Source: Kaistia sp. 32K
Lineage (GTDB): Bacteria; Pseudomonadota; Alphaproteobacteria; Rhizobiales; Kaistiaceae
Assembly (NCBI RefSeq): GCF_016629525.1
Contig: NZ_AP024269.1
Location: forward strand, 5,260,501-5,324,500
DNA length: 64,000 nt
Reading direction: 5' to 3'
Position numbers and translations under genes: made by a program. Shown piece by piece: positions 57,073 to 64,000 of this stretch. The notes below the pieces were generated by a model. The model did no database searches. It worked only from the letters and a program-made list of their open reading frames with translations, and was not told the origin of the DNA. Position 1 is the first letter of the stretch. Each line of letters begins with the position of its first letter.

Positions 57073-58839
57073 TCAGATCAGCGGCGGGATGGTTGCCGCG
57101 ATCGGCACTTCCAGAACCGTCGGGCCCTTGCGGGTGAACGCCTCGGCGCAGACGGCCCGAACCTCGTCGACCGTTTCCGCGCGGACGGCGGTGCAGCCAT
57201 AGCCCTTCGCAAGCGCCACGATGTCGAGGCCGGGCAGGTCGAGCCCGGGAACGCCCGGCGTCTCCTCCAGCACCGCGAAGGACTTCAGGATGCCGTATTC
57301 GCCGTTGCGCGGCACGACATAGAGGATCGGCAATCCCTGCTGAGCGGCCGTCCAGAGGCCCTGGATCGAGTATTGCAGCGAGCCGTCGCCGATGACGGCG
57401 AGGACCGGCCGGTTGCGCCCGCTGTCGCGCTCGGCGAGCGCGATGCCGACTGCCGCCGGCAGGTTCCATCCGAGACTGCCGGAGGCGAAGGTGTAGAACG
57501 AATCCGGCAGTTCGATCGGCCAGGCCGTGTGCAGATCGCCGAGATTGGACGGCGATTCCTCGACCAGCACCGTCTCGCGCGGCGTGGCGGCGCGGAGCGC
57601 GCGGAAGAGCTCGAGGGCGCTCAGCTCGCCCTCCTCCACCGGCTGCGGCAGGGCGCCGTGCGGCGTCCGATCGACGGGTCTGGCGGCCGGCCGGTCCTCG
57701 ACGTCGAGAGCGAGCGCCAGCTCGGCTTCGGCCGGGGCGGCCGTCTTCAGGAGCCGATCAAGGGAAGCCGATGCGCCCGCCGGCTTCGCACTGGAGGCAG
57801 CATGCGGCGCCATGTTGTGCGGTTGCTTGACGACGGTTCGTACCGCCGGGCGCGCCGCGACCGCCCGGGTGAGCGCCTCGATCGCCAGTACCGCGTCGGA
57901 GAGCAGGCTGTCGCCCACCGGCGCGCGCCCGGCCTCGGCCGGGTCGTCGGTGACGTGCAGCAGCCGCAGCCCTTCCGGCAGATACGATCCCGCCACATAG
58001 GGATAGTAGCGGAACACCGGCGCGCCGATCACGATCGCCAGATCGTGTCCGGCAAGTTTCTGCGACAGCGGGCCGATCGCGAAGGGCAGCCCGCCGGCAT
58101 AGAGCCGGTGGTTTTCGGGGAACGGCGTCCGCTCGGAGGCGGGCGCCGCCCAGACCGGCGCGTCGAGCTTCTCGGCCAGCGCGATCGCCTGCGGCCATCC
58201 CTGCTCGCGGGCAATCGCCGCGCCATAGATCAGCACCGGGTTCTTCGCCTTCGAGAGGGCCTCGGCGAAATCGGCGATCCGCGCCGGATCCGGTCCGATC
58301 CGCGACGCGACCGAGCGCAGGACGGGGACGCCCTCGAACGGCTGATCCCAGTCGTCGAGCGGGATCGACAGGAACACGGGGCCCATCGGCGGCTGCGTCG
58401 CGATGGCATAGGCGCGCATGAAGGCGGCCGGGACATCCTGGGCGCGCACCGGCTCGTAGCTCCACTTCACCCAGGGCTTGGGCATCAGAGACGGCTGGAC
58501 GTTGGTCAGCCACGGCTCCATCAGCAGCATGTCGCGCGTCTGGTTGCCGGCGGTGATGATCAGCGGCGTCCGGTTCATGAACGCGGTCAGGACGTTGCTC
58601 ATCCCGTTGCTGAGGCCGGCCGAGGTGTGGACGTTGACCAGAGCGGGGTGCCGCATTCCCTGCGCGAAGCCATCCGCCGCGCCGACCGCCGACGCTTCCT
58701 GCAGCGTCTGGATGTAGCGGAAATCCTTCGGGAAGTTCTTGAGGAAGGTCTCCTCGGTCGAGCCGGGATTGCCGAAGACCGTCGTCAGGCCGAGCTTCCG
58801 AAGCAGCTCAAAAGTCACGTCGCGAACCGTTTGGGGCAA
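57073..58839 (-). CDS. Benzoylformate decarboxylase-like ThDP enzyme
   Basis: 588 aa from a TTG at 58839 with GGAGAG six bases upstream. Catalytic Glu in LQEASAVGAADGFA (~47), His in NVHTSAGLSN (~70), and the thiamine diphosphate/Mg site GDGSLQYSIQGLWTAAQQGLPILYVVPRN (~484), all in benzoylformate decarboxylase style. It is about 60 residues longer than typical because of a Pro/Ala-rich insert in the linker (PHNMAPHAASSAKPAGAS...). Would decarboxylate an aryl 2-oxoacid to an aldehyde in mandelate-type catabolism; no other mandelate genes are nearby. Confidence 0.78.
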   Translation of the reverse strand: MPQTVRDVTFELLRKLGLTTVFGNPGSTEETFLKNFPKDFRYIQTLQEASAVGAADGFAQGMRHPALVNVHTSAGLSNGMSNVLTAFMNRTPLIITAGNQTRDMLLMEPWLTNVQPSLMPKPWVKWSYEPVRAQDVPAAFMRAYAIATQPPMGPVFLSIPLDDWDQPFEGVPVLRSVASRIGPDPARIADFAEALSKAKNPVLIYGAAIAREQGWPQAIALAEKLDAPVWAAPASERTPFPENHRLYAGGLPFAIGPLSQKLAGHDLAIVIGAPVFRYYPYVAGSYLPEGLRLLHVTDDPAEAGRAPVGDSLLSDAVLAIEALTRAVAARPAVRTVVKQPHNMAPHAASSAKPAGASASLDRLLKTAAPAEAELALALDVEDRPAARPVDRTPHGALPQPVEEGELSALELFRALRAATPRETVLVEESPSNLGDLHTAWPIELPDSFYTFASGSLGWNLPAAVGIALAERDSGRNRPVLAVIGDGSLQYSIQGLWTAAQQGLPILYVVPRNGEYGILKSFAVLEETPGVPGLDLPGLDIVALAKGYGCTAVRAETVDEVRAVCAEAFTRKGPTVLEVPIAATIPPLI

Positions 58840-59176
58840 TCCAAGCTCTCCTGGTTTCAGGCCCTGAATTCGGGCCGAAACCATGTGCAGCAGATTCGGG
58901 CCCGTCCGCACAAGCGTTCGGTTGCGCAGTGGGTTTTCACTCCGTCTGCGTTGTATTTTGGCAGATCGACAGGGGAGTGACGTTGGGCAGTCCGCTTCTG
59001 GCGGGGCCTGCGTGTTGCCCGGAGCGATGCGTTCGCTTGGCGGCCGCAGCTCGCTCTCGTCCGTGCCCTGGGGCCCATTTTCCAGCGGGTTGTGGCCCGG
59101 CGGCGCTTGCGGCGGCCGCCAAGGTTCTGTCCTATGGGCGCCACATCCGCTTGTTCAAGGCGGAGTGGGGGAAATC
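58840..59176. other. Intergenic gap, no gene seen
   Basis: 337 nt between the divergent decarboxylase and DoxX genes. Frames through it are shadows or upstream extensions. A T-rich patch near 58938-58970 may hold promoter elements, but no convincing pair of hexamers or dyad was found. Confidence 0.4.
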
Positions 59177-59548
59177 ATGACACTCGCAGCGACACTGATC
59201 CTGATCGGCCGCATCCTGCTCGGCCTCTTCTTCGTCATCGCCGGCATCCGCAACTTCCTGAATTTTGCCCAGGCGAGCCAGTCCGAGACCAACTACGGCT
59301 ACAAGCTGCCGGTGCCGCTGGTGGCGCTCGGCTTCGCCTCGCAGCTTGTCGGCGGTCTCTCTGTCGCGCTCGGCATCCTGCCGGCCTGGGGCGCGCTGCT
59401 GCTGATCCTGTTCCTGATCGGCGCAACGGCGTTCTTCCATAATTTCCTGCTGTTCCAGGGCGATGCGCGCAAGCCGCACCTTTACTTCACGCTCGTGAAC
59501 GGCGCGCTCATCGGCTACTGCCTGATGGTGATCGGCCTAGCTCTCTGA
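59177..59548 (+). CDS. DoxX family membrane protein
   Basis: 123 aa, four membrane helices with DoxX features GRILLGLFFVIAGIRNFLNF and GAALLLILFLIGATAFFHNF. The ATG follows GGGGGAAA. Members are linked to redox or sulphur stress in the inner membrane; the specific role here is unknown. Confidence 0.85.
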   Translation: MTLAATLILIGRILLGLFFVIAGIRNFLNFAQASQSETNYGYKLPVPLVALGFASQLVGGLSVALGILPAWGALLLILFLIGATAFFHNFLLFQGDARKPHLYFTLVNGALIGYCLMVIGLAL

Positions 59549-59607
59549 GCAGGGCTCGTCGCGAGGGCGCGGCCGCCGCGCCCTCGTCGTTTCGGCCGTT
59601 CTCCGCC

Positions 59608-59952
59608 TCAGTGCGAGACGGAGCTGGAGAAGACGTTGACGATGATGACGCCGACGATGATGAAGCCGAGGCCGATGATGGCGGCGAGGTCGAGCGTCTG
59701 GCGGAACAGGAAGAAGCCGATCGCCGAGATCAGGACGATGCCGAGCCCGCTCCAGATCGCATAGGCGATGCCGACCGGCATCGAGCGCAGCACGAAGGTC
59801 AGAAAGTAGAAGGCGCCGGCGTAGCAGAGCGCCATGCCGATCGTCGGCAGAGGCCGGGTGAACTGCTGCGTCTGCTGCAACAGCGTGGTGCCGATCACCT
59901 CGAGGCTGATGGCGACGCCGAGCGCGGCGTAGGTTGCGAGGGCCGGGTTCAT
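59608..59952 (-). CDS. Small multidrug resistance (SMR) efflux protein
   Basis: 114 aa, four membrane helices. The essential Glu of EmrE-type transporters is in GVAISLEVIGTTLL; IAYAIWSGLGIVLI is the conserved helix-3 region. Exports cationic compounds against protons as a dimer. Starts by ATGA overlap with its TetR regulator's stop, so the two are co-translated. Confidence 0.9.
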   Translation of the reverse strand: MNPALATYAALGVAISLEVIGTTLLQQTQQFTRPLPTIGMALCYAGAFYFLTFVLRSMPVGIAYAIWSGLGIVLISAIGFFLFRQTLDLAAIIGLGFIIVGVIIVNVFSSSVSH

Positions 59953-60518
59953 GGCCTGTCTCTCTGTGTCATGTCGATGAGGGTGTCGCGCAGCGCGCCA
60001 CGGTCCATCCGCAGCGTCTTGTCCACGTCGGTAAGGTCGGCCAGCCAGACGCCGTCGGCGGCATAGCGGACGATTTCCAGCGCCGGATCCGAATCGGTGT
60101 CGGCATGCCGGATCAGCCGATCGCGCAGCCAATCCGACCAGAGCCGGCGGAGATTGGCGTCGGTTATCATCGAGATCGACAGCGCGCCCCAGGGGCTGGG
60201 CGCCTTCGATTCCATCAGACGCATCGCGGAATCGACATAGGCGCGGGTGAAGCGGCCGCAGCGAACGGGGTCGCGCGCCAGCAGGGTGTCGATCTCCGCG
60301 TCGAGCTTCTCCAGAAGGTCGACGAAGACGCCCTCGATCAGCTTCTCCTTGCTGGGGAAGTGATGAAACAGGCCACCTTTGGTCACGCTCGCCGCGTCGG
60401 CGACGGCCTGGATGGTCAGCGCCGAAAGGCCGATCTCGACGGCAAGCGTCGCGGCGCAGTCGAGCAACTGGCGGCGAACCTGTTCGGGCTGTTTCTTGCG
60501 GGCGTAGGCGTTGTTCAT
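59949..60518 (-). CDS. TetR family regulator of the SMR pump
   Basis: 189 aa from the ATG at 60518. HTH: LLDCAATLAVEIGLSALTIQAVADAASVTKGGLFHHFPSKEKLIE. Directly upstream of and overlapping the SMR gene. A perfect dyad covers the promoter just before its start, consistent with self-repression relieved by pump substrates. Confidence 0.92.
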   Translation of the reverse strand: MNNAYARKKQPEQVRRQLLDCAATLAVEIGLSALTIQAVADAASVTKGGLFHHFPSKEKLIEGVFVDLLEKLDAEIDTLLARDPVRCGRFTRAYVDSAMRLMESKAPSPWGALSISMITDANLRRLWSDWLRDRLIRHADTDSDPALEIVRYAADGVWLADLTDVDKTLRMDRGALRDTLIDMTQRDRP

Positions 60519-60527
60519 GGCTCGAAC

Positions 60528-60545
60528 ATACCGAACGGTCGGTAT
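60528..60545. promoter_or_regulatory. TetR operator dyad
   Basis: ATACCGA-ACGG-TCGGTAT, perfect 7-bp arms, 10 bases before the TetR start codon. Confidence 0.7.
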
Positions 60546-60611
60546 TTTTGAAAGGACAGCTTTGGCCCGTGCCGAGTTTCCTGACGGGGCCGGGCGCATG
60601 CTTCTGGCCGA

Positions 60612-60646
60612 AACGAAAACCCCGGCCGGAGGGTCCGGCCGGGGTT
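60612..60646 (-). terminator. Terminator after DUF2165 gene
   Basis: 13-bp GC-rich hairpin (arms 60618-60630 and 60634-60646, loop GGG); on the minus strand the stem ends in TTTT. Confidence 0.75.
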
Positions 60647-60683
60647 GAATATCAGGTCTCTATGAAGGCGAGGCGACGCCGGT

Positions 60684-61184
60684 TCAGGCGTCCAGCTCGG
60701 TATCCGGCATCGAGACGAAGATCAGGACCGCGATGATCGTGATGAAGAAGCGGAAGGCGGATTCGATGCCGTTCCAGGTCTGCGACATCCACATGCCGAA
60801 CCACTCGCCGCCGATCGACAGGAAGGCGACCTGCCAGACCAGGAAGCCGAAGGCGAGGCCGCCGATCGCCCACTTCTTCGACCGGTTGAACGAGCGCGCG
60901 TCGGCGCCGAGCCGGCCGAGCATGGCGAAGGTGCCGATCCAGCACAGGATCGCCGTCAGCGTCTCGGCCGCGATAATCAGGATGTAGAAGGCATGGTGCA
61001 GCGTCGGATTGGTGATCGCGCGGTAGTGGATCGTCGCATTCGGGAAGATCGTATCCATCATCAGGACGTGGCGCACGAACTCGAAGTTGGAGCCGTAGTC
61101 CGTGATGTTGCCGAACGCCACCAGCGTGGCAAAGAAGGCGATGGATGCGACGAGCGCGGTCTTGCTCAGGCGGGTGATCTGCAT
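60684..61184 (-). CDS. DUF2165 family membrane protein
   Basis: 166 aa with four membrane helices and DUF2165 landmarks ALVASIAFFATLVAFGNITDY near the N-terminus and GGEWFGMWMSQTWNGIESAFRFF near the end. Inner-membrane protein of unknown function, common in Alphaproteobacteria. Monocistronic with its own terminator. Confidence 0.87.
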   Translation of the reverse strand: MQITRLSKTALVASIAFFATLVAFGNITDYGSNFEFVRHVLMMDTIFPNATIHYRAITNPTLHHAFYILIIAAETLTAILCWIGTFAMLGRLGADARSFNRSKKWAIGGLAFGFLVWQVAFLSIGGEWFGMWMSQTWNGIESAFRFFITIIAVLIFVSMPDTELDA

Positions 61185-61356
61185 CGTGTTTCCTTTCGTT
61201 TCCTCTCGCCCAAGAAAACACGAAGTTTCTACCGATCTGTAAATGCTGGGAGTTTAGAGTAATTCTTGATGTCTACATGAAGCGTATTCGGCAGTATTTG
61301 TCTCTGGCGATATTCCGCTCCGCAATGCCCGCGCCGCTTGGCGGCGTGCCGAGCCG

Positions 61357-62280
61357 CTAGCGATAGCCGGTGGTGTCGGCGGGCTTTCCGGTCTCCTCCA
61401 CCTCGACGAGGTAGCGCCAGGCGTCCGGCTGCGAGCCGTCGAGGTCGGTGAAGCCGTAGACCTGCGCCAGGCCGCCGCTCGACAGCGACTGGCCGTTCCA
61501 GCGGGCGCGGTCGGGATCGGTGGCGAGCGCCGCGACGGCGCGGCCGACATAGCGGGGCGTTTCCGAGATGGCGAAATGCGGCGTCGTCGCGATGGCGTCG
61601 CGCCAGTTTTCCTCGCGCACGCCAAAAGCCTCCAGCATCATTTCCGAGCGCAGCCAGCCCGGCGTTAGGGACACGGCGGTCGCGCCATGTGGCGCCAGGT
61701 CCCTGGCGTGCGACCAGCCCATGCGGTTCACGGCGGTCTTGGCGAGGTCGTAGAAGGGCGACAGCCGGTAGCGCGTGGCGTTGTACTCGGCCGTGCCGTC
61801 GGTCATCTCGACCAGCAGGCCGCCGGGATTTTCGATCAGCAGCGGCAGGGCGTAATGCGCGGTGATCAGATGGGTGTCGATGCCGAGGCGGAGCAGGCGC
61901 AGGCCGTTCTCGAGATTATGCTCCCAGACCGGCTTGTTCCATTCGAACAGCTTTTCGCCGCCCCAGATGTCGTTGACGAGGATGTCGAGGCGGCCCGCCT
62001 CGCGTCGGATGCGCTCGACCAGGGCCTGGACCTCGCCCAGCACGAGATGATCGGTCGGGACGGCGATGCCTTTGCCGCCGAGCGACGTCACCAGCTCGGC
62101 CGTATCCTCGATCGTCTCGGGGCGCTGGTATTCGGAGGCGCGCTCGCGCGTGGTGCGGCCGGTGACATAGACGGTCGCGCCGGCGGCGCCGAGCTCCGCC
62201 GCGATGCCGCGCCCGGCGCCGCGCGTCGCCCCGGCGACGAGCGCCACTTTTCCCTGCAGCGGCCTGGCCTGGTCGGTCAT
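61357..62280 (-). CDS. SDR family oxidoreductase, 307 aa
   Basis: Rossmann NAD(P) motif GATRGAGRGIA at the N-terminus, VNDIWGG in place of the usual NNAG, and catalytic Tyr/Lys in YDLAKTAVNR. Longer than classical SDRs, with a C-terminal extension (TDLDGSQPDAWRYLVEVEETGKPADTTGYR). Substrate unknown. Divergent from a TetR gene, which probably controls it. Confidence 0.87.
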   Translation of the reverse strand: MTDQARPLQGKVALVAGATRGAGRGIAAELGAAGATVYVTGRTTRERASEYQRPETIEDTAELVTSLGGKGIAVPTDHLVLGEVQALVERIRREAGRLDILVNDIWGGEKLFEWNKPVWEHNLENGLRLLRLGIDTHLITAHYALPLLIENPGGLLVEMTDGTAEYNATRYRLSPFYDLAKTAVNRMGWSHARDLAPHGATAVSLTPGWLRSEMMLEAFGVREENWRDAIATTPHFAISETPRYVGRAVAALATDPDRARWNGQSLSSGGLAQVYGFTDLDGSQPDAWRYLVEVEETGKPADTTGYR

Positions 62281-62353
62281 CTCACGGTTTCCTGCTGTTC
62301 AAATCGTTCGCTTCGATTTATAAATGATCGTTCGTTTATAAATGGGAGTCAAC
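62281..62353. promoter_or_regulatory. Divergent control region with repeated TTTATAAATG
   Basis: 73 nt between SDR and TetR genes. TTTATAAATG occurs twice (about 62317-62326 and 62335-62344) around ATCGTTCG, in AT-rich DNA. Likely overlapping promoters and TetR sites. Confidence 0.5.
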
Positions 62354-62920
62354 ATGGCTCGTCGCAAGACGCTTTCCGATGAGGCCGTGCTCGAGGCGGC
62401 GCTGGCGATCGTCCAGGCGCAGGGACCCGAGGCGCTGACCTTCGAGAGCCTGTCGCGCGCCTGCGGCCTGTCCGGCTCGACGCTGGTTCAGCGCTTCGGC
62501 AGCAAGGCGGCCCTGAAACAGGCGGCGCTGCTGCAGGCTTGGGACGGGCTCGATGCCCGGACGGAGGCGCTCGCATCCGCCGTGCCGCGCACGCCGGCAG
62601 GCGCCATCGCGCTTCTCGTCGGCCTTTCCGACTATGGCGAGATCGAAGCCTATGCCGAGGGGCTCCTGGTGCTGCGCGAGGATCTGCGCGATCCGCTGCT
62701 GCGCGCGCGCGGCGCGCGCTGGAAGAAGCAGCTCGCCGAGGCGATCGAGGCCTGCTTCGCCGACACACCGCAGGCGCCGAAGGACATCGGCCTGCTGATG
62801 GCGTCGCAGTGGCAGGGTTCGCTCCTCTGGTGGAGCTTCGATCCCGAGGGCGACGTGGCCGAATATGTCCGGCACGGCCTCGTTCGCCTCGTCGCGGTTC
62901 TGCTGGCGAAGGACGCCTGA
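62354..62920 (+). CDS. TetR family regulator
   Basis: 188 aa from the ATG at 62354, five bases after GGGAG (an ATG at 62342 is less well placed). HTH: LEAALAIVQAQGPEALTFESLSRACGLSGSTLVQRFGSKAALKQ. Trp-rich C-terminal helix QWQGSLLWWSFDPEG. Divergent from an SDR gene and followed by another SDR gene; probably regulates one or both. Confidence 0.9.
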   Translation: MARRKTLSDEAVLEAALAIVQAQGPEALTFESLSRACGLSGSTLVQRFGSKAALKQAALLQAWDGLDARTEALASAVPRTPAGAIALLVGLSDYGEIEAYAEGLLVLREDLRDPLLRARGARWKKQLAEAIEACFADTPQAPKDIGLLMASQWQGSLLWWSFDPEGDVAEYVRHGLVRLVAVLLAKDA

Positions 62921-63035
62921 GCCGTCTCGAAGGTCATGGCGCTTGCCGCGTGACGATGGCAGGGTACCGGCCGTGAGCCGCCGCGCGATTCCGGGCCGAG
63001 CCACACAACAAGAAATGATAGCGGGAGCGAGACGA

Positions 63036-63830
63036 ATGGCGGAATTGGCGGGCAAGGTGGCGATCGTGACGGGCGGCGCCACCGGCATCGGCTTCGGCGG
63101 CGCAGAGGCGCTGGCGAACGAGGGCGCGACGGTCGTGCTCTTCGGCCTCGACAGGGCGGCGCTGGACAAGGCTGTTGCGACGCTGGAAGCGTCGGGTGCG
63201 ACCGCGCACGGGATCGTCGGCGATGTCGCGAACGACGCCTCGGTCGCGGCGCTGGTCGCTGAGACGGTCGAAAAATTCGGGCGCATCGACATCATCGTCA
63301 ACAGCGCGGCGATCCAGCCCTATGGCACCGTCGAGACGATGGGCGAGGCCGACTGGGACCGCGTGCTCGGCGTCAACCTGAAGGGCACCTATCTGACCGC
63401 CCATCACGCCATTCCGGTGATGCGCAAGACGGGCGGCGGCGCGATCGTCAACATCGCTTCGGTACAGGGCATCGCCTGCCAGACCAATGTCGCCGCCTAT
63501 GTCGCCTCGAAGGGGGGCCTGCTGGCGCTGACCCGCGCCATGGCGCTCGATCACGCCAAGGACGGCATCCGCGTCAACGCGGTCTGCCCCGGCTCGATCG
63601 ACACGCCGATGCTGCGCTTCGCGGCGAGCGAGAATCTCGACGGCAAGACCGAGGACGAGGTGATCGCCTCCTGGGGCGCCGCGCATCCGATCGGCCGGGT
63701 CGGCCGGCCCGAGGATGTCGGCGCGATGATCGCCTTCCTGGCGGGCCCGCGCGCCGCCTTCTGCACGGGCGGCGAATACAAGGTCGATGGCGGCCTGCTC
63801 GCCAAGATCGGCGTCGTCCTGCCGGACTGA
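63036..63830 (+). CDS. SDR family oxidoreductase, 264 aa
   Basis: Classical SDR: TGGATGIGFG cofactor motif, NSAAIQ, catalytic Ser in NIASVQG, YVASKGG with Tyr and Lys, and CPGSIDTPM. NAD(P)-dependent dehydrogenase/reductase of unknown substrate. ATG at 63036 has GGGAG eight bases upstream. Ends with an intrinsic terminator. Confidence 0.92.
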   Translation: MAELAGKVAIVTGGATGIGFGGAEALANEGATVVLFGLDRAALDKAVATLEASGATAHGIVGDVANDASVAALVAETVEKFGRIDIIVNSAAIQPYGTVETMGEADWDRVLGVNLKGTYLTAHHAIPVMRKTGGGAIVNIASVQGIACQTNVAAYVASKGGLLALTRAMALDHAKDGIRVNAVCPGSIDTPMLRFAASENLDGKTEDEVIASWGAAHPIGRVGRPEDVGAMIAFLAGPRAAFCTGGEYKVDGGLLAKIGVVLPD

Positions 63831-63851
63831 TCGCCGCCCGAGCCAGAAACG

Positions 63852-63889
63852 AAAAAGCCCCCGGCGGACAACCGCGCGGGGGCTTTCTT
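63852..63889 (+). terminator. Intrinsic terminator, possibly bidirectional
   Basis: AAAGCCCCC pairs with GGGGGCTTT (stem arms about 63854-63862 and 63878-63886), followed by CTT. It lies between convergent genes, and A-runs on the other side suit the minus-strand gene as well. Confidence 0.75.
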
Positions 63890-63909
63890 GTTGGGTGTCG
63901 CGGACGCGA

Positions 63910-64000
63910 TTACTCGGCGTCGGCGCGCAGCAGGCCGATGCCGTCCTCGGTCAGCACATAGCCGTTGACGCGGGTCTTCACGAGGCCGAGCTCGATCAGC
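63910..64000 (-). CDS. 3' end of a gene cut by the window edge
   Basis: The minus strand reads LIELGLVKTRVNGYVLTEDG... ending ADAE and a TAA stop, 30 codons. It may be the end of a winged-helix or similar small domain. Too short to name. Confidence 0.5.
   Translation of the reverse strand, partial: LIELGLVKTRVNGYVLTEDGIGLLRADAE

Noticed and set aside
58883..59176. Upstream extension of the DoxX frame
   Set aside because: No conserved content and a good ribosome site directly before the ATG at 59177.
1..64000. CRISPR array, insertion sequences, diversity-generating retroelement
   Set aside because: No regularly spaced repeats, transposase genes, terminal inverted repeats or reverse transcriptase were seen.

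Overview
The window joins two pieces of DNA. Bases 1 to about 41,886 are most of a temperate contractile-tailed (myovirus-type) phage, integrated as a prophage whose left end lies outside the window. Bases about 41,887 to 64,000 are chromosome. The chromosome is GC-rich and carries sugar ABC transporter genes, LysR/TetR/Rrf2 regulators, DoxX, DUF2165, an SMR pump and SDR enzymes. With the alphaproteobacterial-looking 3' half of a tRNA-Arg(ACG) at the junction, this suggests a Hyphomicrobiales (Rhizobiales)-type alphaproteobacterium (inference). Several phage accessory genes look more like those of pseudomonad phages, so the prophage may have crossed host groups.

Phage layout, left to right: a large terminase subunit cut by the window edge; a minus-strand island (two tiny ORFs, RdgC, a 197-aa protein, tRNA-Thr, dUTPase, zinc-ribbon protein); portal; a hairpin-rich 241-nt spacer; Mu F-like minor head protein and a small exported protein; a 1.6-kb gene-free stretch holding tRNA-Asp and many strong RNA helices; prohead protease, scaffold-like protein and major capsid protein; neck genes; an inserted accessory cassette with its own promoter (zinc-rich protein, DUF1643, NinX-like); tail completion, sheath, tube, chaperones with a likely frameshift, tape measure with a lytic transglycosylase domain; baseplate hub, spike and wedge; a beta-helix tailspike; gpJ, gpI, DUF4815 and S74-chaperoned fibre proteins; a lysis cassette (holin candidates, GH24 endolysin, i-spanin, o-spanin); a DksA/TraR-like protein; and a tyrosine integrase next to the attachment site.

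Two signals are not explained by ordinary genes. First, bases about 8,097-9,731 look like one very large structured RNA: a sigma70-like promoter just before it, a 23-nt hairpin-forming direct repeat near its 5' end and again 1.2 kb later, an H-type pseudoknot, three 18-21 bp closing helices, tRNA T-arm look-alikes, an embedded tRNA-Asp in the 5' half and an intrinsic terminator at the end. This resembles the phage/tRNA-associated giant RNAs of the GOLLD/ROOL type, or is a new class. Second, a 16-bp directional motif GTCGTGAC-N2-CAN(A/C)(A/C)T occurs nine times in the phage late region, always just before a gene or gene group. In five cases, including one on the minus strand before the only inverted structural gene, it ends 6-7 nt before a start codon that lacks a Shine-Dalgarno sequence. 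It looks like a phage late promoter, in part producing leaderless mRNAs.

Chromosomal layout: a LysR gene divergent from a tightly packed operon of metallo-hydrolase, two sugar permeases, solute-binding protein, ATPase, HAD and HD hydrolases, followed by a GH2 glycosidase (uptake and breakdown of an oligosaccharide or phosphorylated glycoside, inferred). Then come an Rrf2 regulator divergent from a Tat-exported epoxide-hydrolase-like protein, an AHL-lactonase-like gene sharing a 25-bp operator with a TetR gene, an M15 peptidase, an acyltransferase, a benzoylformate decarboxylase-like enzyme, DoxX, a TetR-SMR operon, DUF2165, two SDRs around another TetR gene, and a gene cut by the right edge.
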